Assembly (NCBI RefSeq): GCF_000832985.1
Contig: NZ_CP009920.1
Coordinates: forward strand, 2,471,001 to 2,535,000
Reading direction: 5' to 3'
DNA from: Priestia megaterium NBRC 15308 = ATCC 14581
GTDB taxonomy: Bacteria > Bacillota > Bacilli > Bacillales > Bacillaceae_H
DNA: 64,000 nt
Every line of letters begins with the position of its first letter. The first letter of the stretch is position 1. The notes beneath the pieces are model-generated. The model saw nothing but the letters and a program-made list of their open reading frames with translations. It was not told the DNA's origin and ran no database searches. Position numbers and translations under genes: made by a program. Positions 8,873 to 18,137 of the stretch are shown piece by piece.

Positions 8873-10429
8873 TTAAAATAATTTAGTCGTCCAAGATTCG
8901 CAGTTCCACACGTCTGTGACAACATCTTGATAAAATTCAGGTTCGTGGCAAATAATTAAGATACTTCCTTTGTATTCTTTTAAAGCTCGTTTTAATTCAT
9001 CTTTCGCATCTACATCTAAGTGGTTTGTAGGCTCATCCAGTACAAGAATGTTGGTTTCATTGTTAATTAGCTTACATAGACGAACTTTTGCTTTTTCTCC
9101 ACCGCTTAGAACTTCTACTTTACTTTCAATATGTTTTGTTGTTAAGCCGCATTTAGCTAAAGCTGCGCGAATCTCGTATTGGGTAAAGTGAGAAAACTCA
9201 TTCCATACTTCTTCAATACACGTATTGTAATTAGCGGTTTTGATTTCTTGTTCAAAATAGCCAATATGCTGGTAATCTCCTTTTTCTACAGAGCCTGAAA
9301 TCGGTTTGATTTCTCCTAAAATACTTTTTAAAAGAGTTGTTTTCCCGATTCCATTTGCTCCTACAAGGGCAATCTTTTGACCTCGCTCCATTTTTAAATT
9401 CAGTGGCTTAGAAAGCGGCTCTTCGTATCCAATGACTAAATCAGATGTTTCAAAAATTAATTTGCTTGAAGTACGAGCACCCTTAAAGTTAAACTCTGGT
9501 TTTGGACGCTCCTGAGCTAGTTCAATTACTTCCATTTTATCGAGCTTTTTTTGACGGGACATGGCCATATTTCGTGTCGACACACGGGCTTTGTTTCTCG
9601 CTACGAAATCTTTTAAATCTGCCATTTCTTGCTGTTGTTTTTTATACGCTGCTTCAAGCTGCTGTTTTTTCATCTCATATACTTTCATAAAATCGTCGTA
9701 GTCTCCTACATAGCGATTTAACTCTTGGTTTTCCATATGATAAATTAAATTGATCACGCTATTTAAAAATGGAAGATCGTGAGAAATTAAAATAAAGGCA
9801 TTTTCATATTCTTGCAAGTAGCGTCGCAGCCACTCAATATGCTGTTCATCCAAGTAGTTTGTAGGCTCATCAAGTAAAAGAATTTCTGGTTTTTCAAGCA
9901 GCAGTTTGGCTAATAATACTTTCGTACGCTGTCCGCCGCTTAAATCCTGTACATCGCGATCTAAGCCGATATCTTCTAATCCTAATCCGCGTGCAATTTC
10001 TTCGACTTTCGCATCGATAACATAAAAGTCATTGTTTGTTAAGAGGTCTTGAAGCGTACCGACTTCTTCTAATAGTTTTTCGAGTTCTTCTGGTGATACC
10101 TCCGCCATTTTCTCGTAGAGGCCATTCATTTGAGCTTCTAAATCAAATAAGTATTGAAAAGCACTTTTTAGTACATCACGAATAGAAAGGCCGCGCTCTA
10201 ATGCTGTGTGCTGATCTAAATAGCCAACGCGCACTTTTTTAGACCATTCTACTTTTCCAGCATCCGGTTCTAGCTTGCCTGTAATGATGTTCATAAATGT
10301 TGATTTACCTTCGCCGTTTGCTCCAATTAAGCCGACGTGTTCACCTTTTAACAATCGAAATGATACATCGTTAAAAATCGCACGGTCACCAAAACCATGG
10401 CTTAGATTTTTTACGTTTAATACACTCAT
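8873..10429 (-). CDS. ykpA: ABC-F family ATPase (YkpA/YbiT-like)
   Basis: A soluble protein with two ABC domains and no membrane helices: Walker A GANGEGKST and GANGIGKTT, signatures LSGGQRTK and LSGGEKAK, Walker B LLLDEPTNYLD and LVLDEPTNHLD. A charged linker with NMAMSRQKKLDK lies between them, as in translation-acting ABC-F proteins. The N-terminus SHGFGDRAIF matches my memory of B. subtilis YkpA. The 518 residues are slightly short of the approximately 540 I recall for YkpA. The role is probably on ribosomes; there is no evidence for antibiotic resistance here. Start ATG at 10429, with AAAAGG about 7 nt upstream. Confidence 0.88.
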   Translation of the reverse strand: MSVLNVKNLSHGFGDRAIFNDVSFRLLKGEHVGLIGANGEGKSTFMNIITGKLEPDAGKVEWSKKVRVGYLDQHTALERGLSIRDVLKSAFQYLFDLEAQMNGLYEKMAEVSPEELEKLLEEVGTLQDLLTNNDFYVIDAKVEEIARGLGLEDIGLDRDVQDLSGGQRTKVLLAKLLLEKPEILLLDEPTNYLDEQHIEWLRRYLQEYENAFILISHDLPFLNSVINLIYHMENQELNRYVGDYDDFMKVYEMKKQQLEAAYKKQQQEMADLKDFVARNKARVSTRNMAMSRQKKLDKMEVIELAQERPKPEFNFKGARTSSKLIFETSDLVIGYEEPLSKPLNLKMERGQKIALVGANGIGKTTLLKSILGEIKPISGSVEKGDYQHIGYFEQEIKTANYNTCIEEVWNEFSHFTQYEIRAALAKCGLTTKHIESKVEVLSGGEKAKVRLCKLINNETNILVLDEPTNHLDVDAKDELKRALKEYKGSILIICHEPEFYQDVVTDVWNCESWTTKLF

Positions 10430-10690
10430 GCTGACACACCTTTTCTTTTAAAATATCTATCGTACGTTTCGTTATAAACAAATTGATTCATAACGATTAT
10501 AGCGAACTTATATACATAAATCCATATGAGTTTTCCAGCCTTGAAAGTCATATAAAATTCACTCGCGTCTTCCTTTCACTTCATTCATACTATATATATC
10601 AATGTAGAAAATCCTTCATGACGAAGGGACGGTTATATCGAATCATTCAAATAAAGTATATAAAAGAATAAAAAGGCAGGGGGAAAAGAA

Positions 10691-11623
10691 ATGAACATTC
10701 ATACGATACTAGTGGCAGGAAGAATGCATAAAGAGCTGGAGGAGATAATCAAACAAAAGCAGCTGCCTCAGACGTTTCGATTTATGGAAGAGCAAGACGT
10801 GACAATTGAAGATTTAAACTGGGCTGACGCGCTTTTATCCTTCGGTCCAACGAATTGCTTTGAAGACCATAGCTTTAAATGGATTCATTCTCTCGGCGCA
10901 GGAGTCGATCGGTTCTTAGAAAGCGGTAATTGGAAAAAGAGTGTGATGTTAACACGTACGGTTTGTTCATTCGGTCAGCGAATCAGTGAATATTGTCTTA
11001 GCTATATGCTAGCTGAACTTCAGCACCACGCACAGTTTCAGCATCAGCAAAAACAAAAGCAGTGGAAAGTGATAGAGCCTAAGCAGCTTTCTACTCAAAC
11101 GGTCATAATTTACGGAACAGGTGAAATCGGCGGGCGTCTTGCAGCCGTTTTAAAATCTTTTGGTGTACGAGTAATGGGTGTATCTAAAAGTGGAAATGAA
11201 AAGCCGTCATTTGATCAAGTGGTCTCGATTTCGAAGGAAAAAGAATTGCTAAAAGAAGCCGATTGGATTATTAGTACAATGCCGCTAACACATGAAACAA
11301 AAAGCTACTTTGATCCAAAATGGATGAATGTAGTTGAAAGTGCATACTTTATAAATGTTGGACGAGGAGCAACTGTAGATGAAAATGCGTTAGTAGAGGC
11401 TATTGAGCAAAAACGTATTCGAAAAGCATACATAGACGTGTTTGAGCATGAGCCGTTAACGAAAGAATCGTCTTGGTGGGATCATTCAAACATCATCATA
11501 ACACCTCATATTTCAGCGGTGACTACGCCTGAAGAAGCCGTCAGGTGCTTTGTTGAAACGCTGCAAAAAGTTGAGCAAGGCGGATTGCCTTCTAACTTGG
11601 TTAATATTGAAAGAGGCTATTAA
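10691..11623 (+). CDS. D-isomer specific 2-hydroxyacid dehydrogenase family protein
   Basis: NAD(P)-dependent oxidoreductase of the D-2-hydroxyacid dehydrogenase superfamily. GTGEIGG (residues about 141-147) is the Rossmann nucleotide loop, NVGRGATVDENAL carries the second conserved block, and FEHEP and TPHISAVT hold the catalytic Glu and His. At 310 residues it belongs to the short form. The exact substrate is not predictable. AGGGGGAAAAG precedes the ATG. The preceding 260 bp (10430-10690) is AT-rich and shows nothing specific. Confidence 0.85.
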   Translation: MNIHTILVAGRMHKELEEIIKQKQLPQTFRFMEEQDVTIEDLNWADALLSFGPTNCFEDHSFKWIHSLGAGVDRFLESGNWKKSVMLTRTVCSFGQRISEYCLSYMLAELQHHAQFQHQQKQKQWKVIEPKQLSTQTVIIYGTGEIGGRLAAVLKSFGVRVMGVSKSGNEKPSFDQVVSISKEKELLKEADWIISTMPLTHETKSYFDPKWMNVVESAYFINVGRGATVDENALVEAIEQKRIRKAYIDVFEHEPLTKESSWWDHSNIIITPHISAVTTPEEAVRCFVETLQKVEQGGLPSNLVNIERGY

Positions 11624-11722
11624 AGCATTATGATGCGCGTTTCCGCTATGAGAATGGTATACTGAAACTTGCTTTTCTTGAACGAAAAGAATGAAATCTG
11701 TTCTTCTAGGGGGGAACAAACG

Positions 11723-12808
11723 TTGAAGCAAGAAGAATTATTTGAACAAGCACGTGTATTTATAGAGACGTGTTACGCTGAACTTGAAAAAAGCGAAGCG
11801 GATAAAAACAAGCGGTTAAAAGAAATCCATCAGCAAATTATGTCACTCGGACATTATGATCATACATTTGAAGAGTTAGAGCACGGAGCTCGTATGGCTT
11901 GGAGAAACAGCAATAAATGTATCGGCCGACTATTTTGGCACTCGCTCAATGTATTTGATAAGCGAGATGCGAACACAGTTGAAGAGATAAGAGACGCCCT
12001 GTTTCACCATATTGAATATGCAACAAATGACGGGAAAATCCGGCCTACTATTACGGTGTTTAAACCGAAAATGAAAGCAAAAGAGCCGGTTAGAATATGG
12101 AATCATCAGCTAATCCGCTATGCGGGGTATGAGACTGAAGACGGTACGATAGGAGATCCTGATTCTGTTGCGTTCACGGAGGTTTGCCGAAATTTGGGGT
12201 GGGAAGGTGAGAAAACTCACTTCGATGTTCTTCCTCTAGTCCTGCAAGTGAACGAAGGGTCGCCTCGATGTTTTGATATTCCAAAACATTTAGTGAAAGA
12301 AGTAGCTATTACGCATCCAGAACTTCCTGAATTTGAAGACTTACAGTTAAAATGGTACGCTGTCCCGATGATTTCAGATATGAAGCTAGAAATTGGAGGG
12401 ATTGATTACGTCGCAGCACCGTTTAATGGATGGTACATGGGGACTGAGATTGGGGCGCGAAATTTAGCGGATACGTATCGTTATAACCAACTTCCCAAAA
12501 TAGCTTCTATGATGGAATTGAACATGGATTACAACGCGACGCTTTGGAAGGACAAAGCTCTTGTTGAATTAAACGTTGCAGTGCTTTCTTCTTTTAAACG
12601 AGAAGGCGTTAGCATTGTAGACCATCACACCGCTGCTCAGCAATTTCACTTGTTTGAAGAAAGAGAGCAAAAAAATGGCCGCGAAGTGACTGGGAACTGG
12701 ACGTGGTTGATTCCGCCGGTTTCGCCAGCTACCATGCATATTTTTCATAAGCCTTATAAAAATAAAGTATTATCACCAAATTATTTTTATCAAGACGCTG
12801 CTTATTAA
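11723..12808 (+). CDS. nos: Bacterial nitric oxide synthase (oxygenase domain only)
   Basis: Makes NO and citrulline from arginine using heme and a pterin, with electrons from a separate reductase. The proximal heme ligand is Cys66 in [22 protein letters not shown] carries the substrate-binding Glu, and [10 protein letters not shown] lies at the pterin side. The start is TTG at 11723, 10 nt after AGGGGGG, giving 361 residues as in B. subtilis Nos (YflM). The longer frame from 11669 lacks a ribosome binding site. It is clustered with nsrR and hmp, so NO production, sensing and detoxification genes are adjacent. Confidence 0.96.
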   Translation: MKQEELFEQARVFIETCYAELEKSEADKNKRLKEIHQQIMSLGHYDHTFEELEHGARMAWRNSNKCIGRLFWHSLNVFDKRDANTVEEIRDALFHHIEYATNDGKIRPTITVFKPKMKAKEPVRIWNHQLIRYAGYETEDGTIGDPDSVAFTEVCRNLGWEGEKTHFDVLPLVLQVNEGSPRCFDIPKHLVKEVAITHPELPEFEDLQLKWYAVPMISDMKLEIGGIDYVAAPFNGWYMGTEIGARNLADTYRYNQLPKIASMMELNMDYNATLWKDKALVELNVAVLSSFKREGVSIVDHHTAAQQFHLFEEREQKNGREVTGNWTWLIPPVSPATMHIFHKPYKNKVLSPNYFYQDAAY

Positions 12809-12819
12809 ATGAACAAAAA

Positions 12820-12843
12820 AGAGAGTACGCATTTGTACTCTCT
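12820..12843. terminator. Bidirectional terminator between nos and yflJ
   Basis: AGAGAGTAC / GTACTCTCT stem with a 6-nt loop, a preceding A-run on the plus strand serving the minus-strand gene, and TTATTA after it. Confidence 0.75.
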
Positions 12844-12856
12844 TATTACACGTTAA

Positions 12857-12988
12857 TTAATTTTTGTGTGTATCAAGCAAGTTAGCAAGTACATAGGTTT
12901 TGTACTTTTCTACTTTGCGGCCTTCGTGGTTGCGAACTCCTCGTTTCTTAAGTTCCTCAACATACCAACCTTTGCTTCCTACGTGCAT
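12857..12988 (-). CDS. yflJ: YflJ family (DUF2639) small protein, 43 residues
   Basis: A short gene that is easily missed. It encodes MHVGSKGWYVEELKKRGV at the start, then an RKVEKYKTYVLANLL core, matching my recollection of the DUF2639/YflJ family. Upstream on the minus strand GAAAGGG lies about 9 nt from the ATG. It sits next to nos, as yflJ lies near nos in B. subtilis. Function is unknown; the family is confined to Bacillaceae as far as I know. Confidence 0.85.
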   Translation of the reverse strand: MHVGSKGWYVEELKKRGVRNHEGRKVEKYKTYVLANLLDTHKN

Positions 12989-13160
12989 ACTCAAACACCC
13001 TTTCGTCATTTTTTAGGATGAACAGAATGAGGTTCATTGTCTGCTCGAATGGAGACATCTTGTCTTTCCAATACGTGCCTCATTGTAACATCTTTTATTT
13101 TATGATGAAAGGGAAAAAGGTTAAAAAAACGAGAATGATTTCAAGTGAATTTTAGTTTAC

Positions 13161-13610
13161 TCATTCCTCGTTTTTTTGAGATAGAAGGAGGAGGTTTAAA
13201 TCATCTTTATTTTGAATTAGATCTTCTAGCGTATATTGATCTAACACCTTAATGAAGGCTTGCATGGCTTCATGTAAAACATTTTTTAACTTACAGACGG
13301 GGCTAATAATGCAGAAGTTTCCTTCACGGTCAAAACATTCAACGATATGAAAATCTTCTTCTGTTTGACGTACCACTTTTCCAATATTAATGTCTTTTGG
13401 AAGCTGAGCTAAACGAATACCGCCGTTTCGTCCTCGGATCGTTTCAATTAAGCCAAGTTTTCCAAGCTCGTGAATGATTTTCATAAGATGGTTTTTTGAA
13501 ATATTATACGCTTCAGCAATTTCTTTTATATTGCTTAGTTTATTATTATCGCGAACGCCTAAATATAATAAAACTCGCAGTGAGTAATCTGTATATTGTG
13601 TGAGCCTCAT
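13161..13610 (-). CDS. nsrR: NO-sensing Rrf2-family repressor NsrR
   Basis: Rrf2 winged-helix protein of 149 residues: N-terminal MRLTQYTDYSLRVL, recognition helix region NHLMKIIHELGKLGLI and wing RGRNGGIRL. Cys92, Cys100 and Cys106 (CFDREGNFC, SPVC) are the iron-sulfur cluster ligands expected of NsrR rather than IscR or CymR. It represses hmp and other NO-response genes until the cluster is nitrosylated. It is divergent from hmp, with palindromes between them that fit NsrR operators. AGAGG lies 7 nt before the ATG. Confidence 0.94.
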   Translation of the reverse strand: MRLTQYTDYSLRVLLYLGVRDNNKLSNIKEIAEAYNISKNHLMKIIHELGKLGLIETIRGRNGGIRLAQLPKDINIGKVVRQTEEDFHIVECFDREGNFCIISPVCKLKNVLHEAMQAFIKVLDQYTLEDLIQNKDDLNLLLLSQKNEE

Positions 13611-13725
13611 CTTTTTACCTCTTCTCTTATCAGCAGCTGATATATCTATAATAGCATGTCTATATCTAAGAAATACAGAAAGAATGCTCTCATTTTTGAC
13701 AGGGTGAATTTGTGAACATTTCTTT

Positions 13726-13797
13726 AAATATGTATATAAAATATATCTTTTTAAGTAGGGTATGAGTATTATAAAGATGTATTAAAAATATATCTTT
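13726..13797 (+). promoter_or_regulatory. Two NsrR-type operator palindromes upstream of hmp
   Basis: The site at 13773-13797 has 11-bp arms AAAGATGTATT and AATATATCTTT (one mismatch) around a 3-nt centre, close to the AAGATGTATTTTAAATACATCTT pattern of Bacillus NsrR. A weaker site with the identical right arm lies at 13726-13750 (8 of 11 positions paired). A possible core promoter, TTGTGA (13710-13715) with 17 nt to TATATA (13733-13738), would be covered by the upstream site. Confidence 0.7.
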
Positions 13798-13826
13798 TAA
13801 AAATGAATCTTTCGGAGGCGAAAGTT

Positions 13827-15008
13827 ATGAAACAAACAACTATTTCTATTGTAAAAAGTACAGTTCCTGTTTTAGAACAGCATGGTCAAGCAATTACAAC
13901 TCGTTTTTATGAGATGCTTTTTGAACAGTATCCTTCTTTAAAAAATGTATTCAACCAAACAAATCAAAAAACAGGCCGTCAGCAAATGGCGTTAGCTAAT
14001 ACAGTTTATGCCGCTGCGCAGTACATCGATCGGCTTGAAACGCTGCTTCCAGTTGTAAAGCAAATCGCTCATAAACACCGCAGTATTGGCGTAAAAGCAG
14101 AGCACTATCCAATTGTCGGAGAGTTCTTATTAAAAGCAATTAAAGATGTTTTAAAAGAAGCTGCGACCGATGAGATTATGGAAGCTTGGAAAGAAGCATA
14201 CGGTGCCATTGCGGACGTGTTCATAAGTGTGGAGCAAGAATTATATGAAGAAGCCGAAGAAAAAGGATGGAAAGATTATAAAAAACTAATGGTTCATAAA
14301 AAAGTAATAGAAGCAGAAGACGTGTACTCGTTTTATTTAGTATCACCTGATCAAAAAGCGCTGCCTGCTTTTCTGCCAGGTCAGTATGTCAGTGTACGAA
14401 TTCCTGGTCAAGAGTATTTATCCATTCGTCAGTACAGCTTATCTGGCTATCCAAACCAACCATACTATAAAATTACGGTGAAAAAAGAAAAGCAAATGGA
14501 AGACGGGGTCGTGTCAACTTATTTACATGACCAATTGAAAGAAGGAGACTTGCTTGAAGTCAGCGTTCCAGCAGGAGATTTTGTCTTAAAAGAAAATAGT
14601 AAATCAGTATTTATCAGCGGAGGTGTAGGAATTACTCCAATGATGTCAATGCTTCATCAAGCACTGGAAAACAATCAAGAAGTAACATTTATTCACAGTG
14701 CTAAAAATGAGCAGTTTCATGCAATGAAACAAGAGCTTCAATTGTTGTCAGAGACATATAAGTTTGAACAACACGTTTTTTATAGTCAAGCGCAAACAGA
14801 CCAGCATGATGAACATATAACGTATGGTCGCTTAACTAAAAAAGAGCTAGCTAAATATGCCGGCGATAAACATGCATATTATTATGTTTGTGGATCTTCT
14901 TCATTTACGCAAATGGTGTTAGAAGGCCTAGCTGAAATGGGTATTTCCCAAGAAAATATCATGTATGAATCGTTTGGCCCGAAAATGAGTATGACTCCTT
15001 CCGCATAA
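13827..15008 (+). CDS. hmp: Flavohemoglobin (NO dioxygenase) Hmp
   Basis: Converts NO and O2 to nitrate with NAD(P)H. Globin domain in residues 1 to about 140 (heme-pocket KQIAHKHRSIGV), FAD-binding reductase domain with RQYSLSGYP, and NAD domain with GGVGITPMMSM. GGAGG lies 8 nt before the ATG at 13827 (393 residues); an ATG 24 nt upstream lacks a ribosome binding site. It is divergent from nsrR, with NsrR-like operators in the leader, so derepression by NO is expected. Confidence 0.95.
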   Translation: MKQTTISIVKSTVPVLEQHGQAITTRFYEMLFEQYPSLKNVFNQTNQKTGRQQMALANTVYAAAQYIDRLETLLPVVKQIAHKHRSIGVKAEHYPIVGEFLLKAIKDVLKEAATDEIMEAWKEAYGAIADVFISVEQELYEEAEEKGWKDYKKLMVHKKVIEAEDVYSFYLVSPDQKALPAFLPGQYVSVRIPGQEYLSIRQYSLSGYPNQPYYKITVKKEKQMEDGVVSTYLHDQLKEGDLLEVSVPAGDFVLKENSKSVFISGGVGITPMMSMLHQALENNQEVTFIHSAKNEQFHAMKQELQLLSETYKFEQHVFYSQAQTDQHDEHITYGRLTKKELAKYAGDKHAYYYVCGSSSFTQMVLEGLAEMGISQENIMYESFGPKMSMTPSA

Positions 15009-15030
15009 ATGTATGGAAAAAGGGTAAAAA

Positions 15031-15062
15031 GCTAACAGTAGACAATACTGTTAGCTTTTTTT
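15031..15062 (+). terminator. Intrinsic terminator after hmp
   Basis: GCTAACAGTA / TACTGTTAGC stem with a 5-nt loop, then seven T. It ends just before the ribosome binding site of the next gene, so that gene has little room for its own promoter. Confidence 0.88.
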
Positions 15063-15080
15063 ATGAAAGGGAGTTTAAAG

Positions 15081-16370
15081 ATGACAAATAAGCAGTATGA
15101 CATGGTGGGAATAGGAATAGGACCTTTTAATTTAGGCTTAGCGGCCCTTGCTGAGCCTATTGATGAAATTGATGCCGTCTTCTTTGATAAAGAAGAGAAA
15201 TTCGAATGGCATCCGGGCATGTTAATTGACGGCACGGACTTGCAGATTCCGTTTCTAGCAGACTTAGTTACATTTGCGGATCCAACAAGCCCCTATTCTT
15301 TTCTAAATTATATTCATAAGCAAAAACGCTTGTATCCGTTCTTTTTCTTTAATCGTTTTGATATTCCGCGTCAAGAATACAACGAATACGCAAAATGGGT
15401 AGCAGAGCAGCTATCTTCCTGCCACTTTTCTTCAAAAGTTGTGGACGTGATACCGAAAAATGAAGAAGAGTATTATGAAGTAAAGGTAGAAACACCTGAG
15501 GGAATTCAAACGGTAAATGCTAAACACGTTGTAATGGGAACAGGAAGCATTCCACTTGTACCTCCGGCTTTTGAAGAAAAGCTTAATGAGCATATTTTAC
15601 ACAGCAGCGGCTATTTACATAAAAAAGAAGAGATTCAAAAAGGAAAGCATGTAACGATCGTTGGTTCAGGGCAAAGTGCTGCAGAGATTTTTCTTGATTT
15701 ACTAGAAGAACAGACTGAACATCATTACCACCTTACATGGTTTACAAGATCTTCTAATTTTTTTCAGCTTGATCAATCCAAGCTTGCTCAAGAGTTATTT
15801 TCGCCAGACTATGTAGATTACTTTCATTCGCTGCCTTTTGAGGAACGTACAAGCACGGTAGAAGATTTAAATCCTTTACGTCATGGAATTGAATCTTCTA
15901 CCTTAACGAAAATCTATGATTTACTTTATCATCGTTCACTTAAAGGAAAAGTACCCGTTACGATTCAAGCTTCGACTGAAGTAAGTGATATTCATAAAAA
16001 AGGGAATGGATATGAGCTGGAGTGCAAACAATTAAAGGCTGAACGCTCTTTTCAATACGAAGCGGATCGTTTGATATTGTCCACGGGCTATAAGCCAAAA
16101 ATTTCGCCGTTCATCGAACGAATAAAAGATGATATCGAATGGGAAGATGACAAGCGTTTTAAAGTCACAAAAGATTACCGGCTTGTCTTTAAACAACCTC
16201 GTAACCACCACTTTTTTACGTTAACCAATATTGAACATTCACATGGATCTGGTGCAACAAATCTTGGTTTATCCGTTCAGCGCAATCAGCGTATTCTGAA
16301 CGTGATTGCAGGGAGAGACGTGTACCCAGTTCCAGAAGAGACGACGTTCCAGACATTTAATTTGTTTTGA
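15081..16370 (+). CDS. Lysine/ornithine/diamine N-monooxygenase family (IucD/RhbE-like siderophore enzyme)
   Basis: Flavin-dependent N-hydroxylase that makes hydroxamate precursors. FAD loop GIGIGPFNLGLAAL is at residues about 10-23, NADPH loop VGSGQSAAE is mid-protein, and LILSTGYKP and SHGSGATNLGLSVQRNQRI are typical C-terminal blocks of IucD/PvdA/RhbE enzymes. Start ATG 15081, after AAAGGGAG; 429 residues. B. megaterium is known to make the hydroxamate siderophore schizokinen, whose pathway needs such an enzyme, but no synthetase or Fur box is visible beside it. The true substrate (lysine, ornithine or 1,3-diaminopropane) cannot be told from sequence. Confidence 0.88.
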   Translation: MTNKQYDMVGIGIGPFNLGLAALAEPIDEIDAVFFDKEEKFEWHPGMLIDGTDLQIPFLADLVTFADPTSPYSFLNYIHKQKRLYPFFFFNRFDIPRQEYNEYAKWVAEQLSSCHFSSKVVDVIPKNEEEYYEVKVETPEGIQTVNAKHVVMGTGSIPLVPPAFEEKLNEHILHSSGYLHKKEEIQKGKHVTIVGSGQSAAEIFLDLLEEQTEHHYHLTWFTRSSNFFQLDQSKLAQELFSPDYVDYFHSLPFEERTSTVEDLNPLRHGIESSTLTKIYDLLYHRSLKGKVPVTIQASTEVSDIHKKGNGYELECKQLKAERSFQYEADRLILSTGYKPKISPFIERIKDDIEWEDDKRFKVTKDYRLVFKQPRNHHFFTLTNIEHSHGSGATNLGLSVQRNQRILNVIAGRDVYPVPEETTFQTFNLF

Positions 16371-16440
16371 ATTTCTTCTTTATAAAAATCTTCAATGTGG
16401 TTTTTGATTATTGTAGAAAAGTTTTTTACCCATAAACTAT

Positions 16441-16465
16441 GTTTAAAAGAATAGTGTACGGGTAT
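16441..16465 (+). promoter_or_regulatory. Sigma-B-type promoter for the DJ-1 family gene
   Basis: GTTTAA (16441-16446), 13-nt spacer, GGGTAT (16460-16465): exact match to the B. subtilis sigma-B consensus. It lies inside the spuriously long upstream reading frame, which supports the start at 16514. Confidence 0.85.
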
Positions 16466-16513
16466 TTTATTTATAGAACATTAGTACACAAATCAATTAA
16501 GGAGTTGCTTAGA

Positions 16514-17026
16514 ATGAGTAAGAAGATTGCAGTATTAGTAACAGATTTATTTGAAGATGTGGAATATACAGATCCAGCCAAAGCCTTTGAAGAAGAAGGC
16601 CATACGCTAACAAAAATCGATGTTAAAACAGGTGAAGTAACAGGTAAACAAGGCGAAACAACATTAACAATTGATAAAGCAATTGCGGATGTAAAACCAG
16701 AAGATTTTGACGCATTGTTTTTACCGGGAGGTTTCTCACCAGATATCTTACGTGCGGACGATCAAGTCGTAGCTTTCACAAAATCATTTATGGATGAAGG
16801 CAAACCGGTTATGGCTATCTGTCACGGACCACAGCTGCTAATTAATGCTGAAACGTTAAAAGGACGTGACGTAACTGGTTTCAAATCAATTGCTATTGAT
16901 TTGAAAAATGCAGGTGCAAACTTCCATGATAAAGAAGTGGTGGTATGCGGTAATCAACTAGTTACAAGCCGTACACCAGACGATATGGAAGCATTCGTAC
17001 GTGAATCAGTAAATGTCTTAAAATAA
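16514..17026 (+). CDS. yfkM: DJ-1/PfpI family general stress protein (YfkM-like)
   Basis: A 170-residue single-domain protein. The nucleophile elbow AICHGPQLL places the conserved Cys at residue 103, and the early Glu lies in the LFEDVEYTD segment. It is similar to B. subtilis general stress protein 18 (YfkM) and PfpI-type deglycase/chaperone proteins. AAGGAG lies upstream of the ATG. The perfect sigma-B promoter agrees with general-stress control. The exact activity (protein or nucleotide deglycase, chaperone) is unproven for this group. Confidence 0.88.
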   Translation: MSKKIAVLVTDLFEDVEYTDPAKAFEEEGHTLTKIDVKTGEVTGKQGETTLTIDKAIADVKPEDFDALFLPGGFSPDILRADDQVVAFTKSFMDEGKPVMAICHGPQLLINAETLKGRDVTGFKSIAIDLKNAGANFHDKEVVVCGNQLVTSRTPDDMEAFVRESVNVLK

Positions 17027-17054
17027 GTAAATAATATTAGTAAAACTTTCTGTA

Positions 17055-17099
17055 AAAGGCGATAACAGGGTGGTTTACCACTCTGCTGTCGCCTTTTTT
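17055..17099 (+). terminator. Intrinsic terminator after the DJ-1 family gene
   Basis: A long imperfect stem, AAAAGGCGATAACAGGGTGG against CCACTCTGCTGTCGCCTTTT, ending in a T-run. The following gap to 17385 (about 285 bp) shows only a small TAAAAGG/CCTTTTA hairpin near 17161-17184 and no recognisable riboswitch. Confidence 0.85.
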
Positions 17100-17385
17100 G
17101 TATGTAACGATTTTGACGAGGAATTTACAGTTATATTACTGCATTGGATGAAACGGTTTCTAAAAGGATATGAAAACCTTTTACTATCAATAGATAGAAG
17201 CCACGTAACACAATCGAAATATTTTTTACATAAATGAAAGTATAATTTTGGTAGCTTAAAAGACGTTGCGAGTTTCATAGTTTTCATGCAACAATGAGGG
17301 TGCATCACGAGATTGGCTTGCTACAAGCTTAGATGCGTTGCGGTTTTACAAAAAAACTTTATTATCACATAGGAGGATTTCAAAC

Positions 17386-18132
17386 ATGAAGAAAAGGTTT
17401 CGTATTGCCACTGTCGCAGGTGCCGTATCATTAGGATTACTAACAGCAGGACAAGCAAATGCAGCAGCTCCTGATTGCAACACTCCAAAACAAATCACTA
17501 TTAAAGATGCTCAAGCAGCACAAAATATAAATGTAGATGAGCTATTAAAGAAATTTAACGCTCAAGGACAATCTGCTCAAGCAGCAGCTCCACAACAAGA
17601 AACACAAGCACCAGAGCAAGCTGAAGCAGCTCCACAGGAACAAGCACAAGCACCAGAGAAAAGTGAAGAAGCAAAAGCTCCAGAGCAAACACAGCAAAAC
17701 ACAAAAGCTCAACAATCAGAAAATACTGATAAAGCAGAACAAACAAAAGATGCTAGTCAATTCGAACAAAAGGTCGTAGATTTAGTGAACCAAGAGCGTG
17801 AAAAACAAGGTTTAAAACCTCTAACACTTAACAAAAAACTAAGTGACGTTGCACGCACTAAATCAAAAGATATGATGGACAAAGGGTACTTTGACCACAA
17901 TTCACCAACATATGGTTCACCATTTGATATGATGAAACAATTCGGCATTGAATATACAACTGCAGGTGAAAACATTGCAAAAGGTCAGCAATCTCCTGAA
18001 GATGTAATGAATGCTTGGATGAATAGTGACGGTCACCGCAAAAACATTCTAAACCCTGATTTCACTGAAATTGGTGTTGGATACGTAAAAGGTGATACTA
18101 CGTACTGGACTCAACAATTTATCGGTAAGTAA
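17386..18132 (+). CDS. Secreted CAP (SCP/PR-1) domain protein, YkwD-like
   Basis: ATAGGAGG precedes the ATG at 17386; 248 residues. A Sec signal peptide (1 to about 27, ending AGQANA) is followed by a Gln/Ala/Pro/Glu repeat linker (about 50-125) and a C-terminal CAP domain with LVNQEREKQGLKPL, YFDHNSPTYGSPFDMM, AGENIAKGQ and WMNSDGHRKNIL. The CAP-domain His and Glu residues are present. B. subtilis YkwD and YlbC have the same design; the function of bacterial CAP proteins is not settled, perhaps cell-wall or spore-coat associated. Confidence 0.9.
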   Translation: MKKRFRIATVAGAVSLGLLTAGQANAAAPDCNTPKQITIKDAQAAQNINVDELLKKFNAQGQSAQAAAPQQETQAPEQAEAAPQEQAQAPEKSEEAKAPEQTQQNTKAQQSENTDKAEQTKDASQFEQKVVDLVNQEREKQGLKPLTLNKKLSDVARTKSKDMMDKGYFDHNSPTYGSPFDMMKQFGIEYTTAGENIAKGQQSPEDVMNAWMNSDGHRKNILNPDFTEIGVGYVKGDTTYWTQQFIGK

Positions 18133-18137
18133 TACAA

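Noticed and set aside
10483..10671. 62-codon plus-strand open frame upstream of the hydroxyacid dehydrogenase
   Set aside because: No ribosome binding site, ordinary AT-rich intergenic composition, no recognisable protein features.
12990..13090. 25-codon minus-strand frame (MRHVLERQ...) upstream of yflJ
   Set aside because: No Shine-Dalgarno at a usable distance and too short to judge; more likely yflJ leader.
17075..17308. 77-codon minus-strand frame between yfkM and the CAP-domain gene
   Set aside because: Overlaps a terminator, no ribosome binding site, composition not protein-like.
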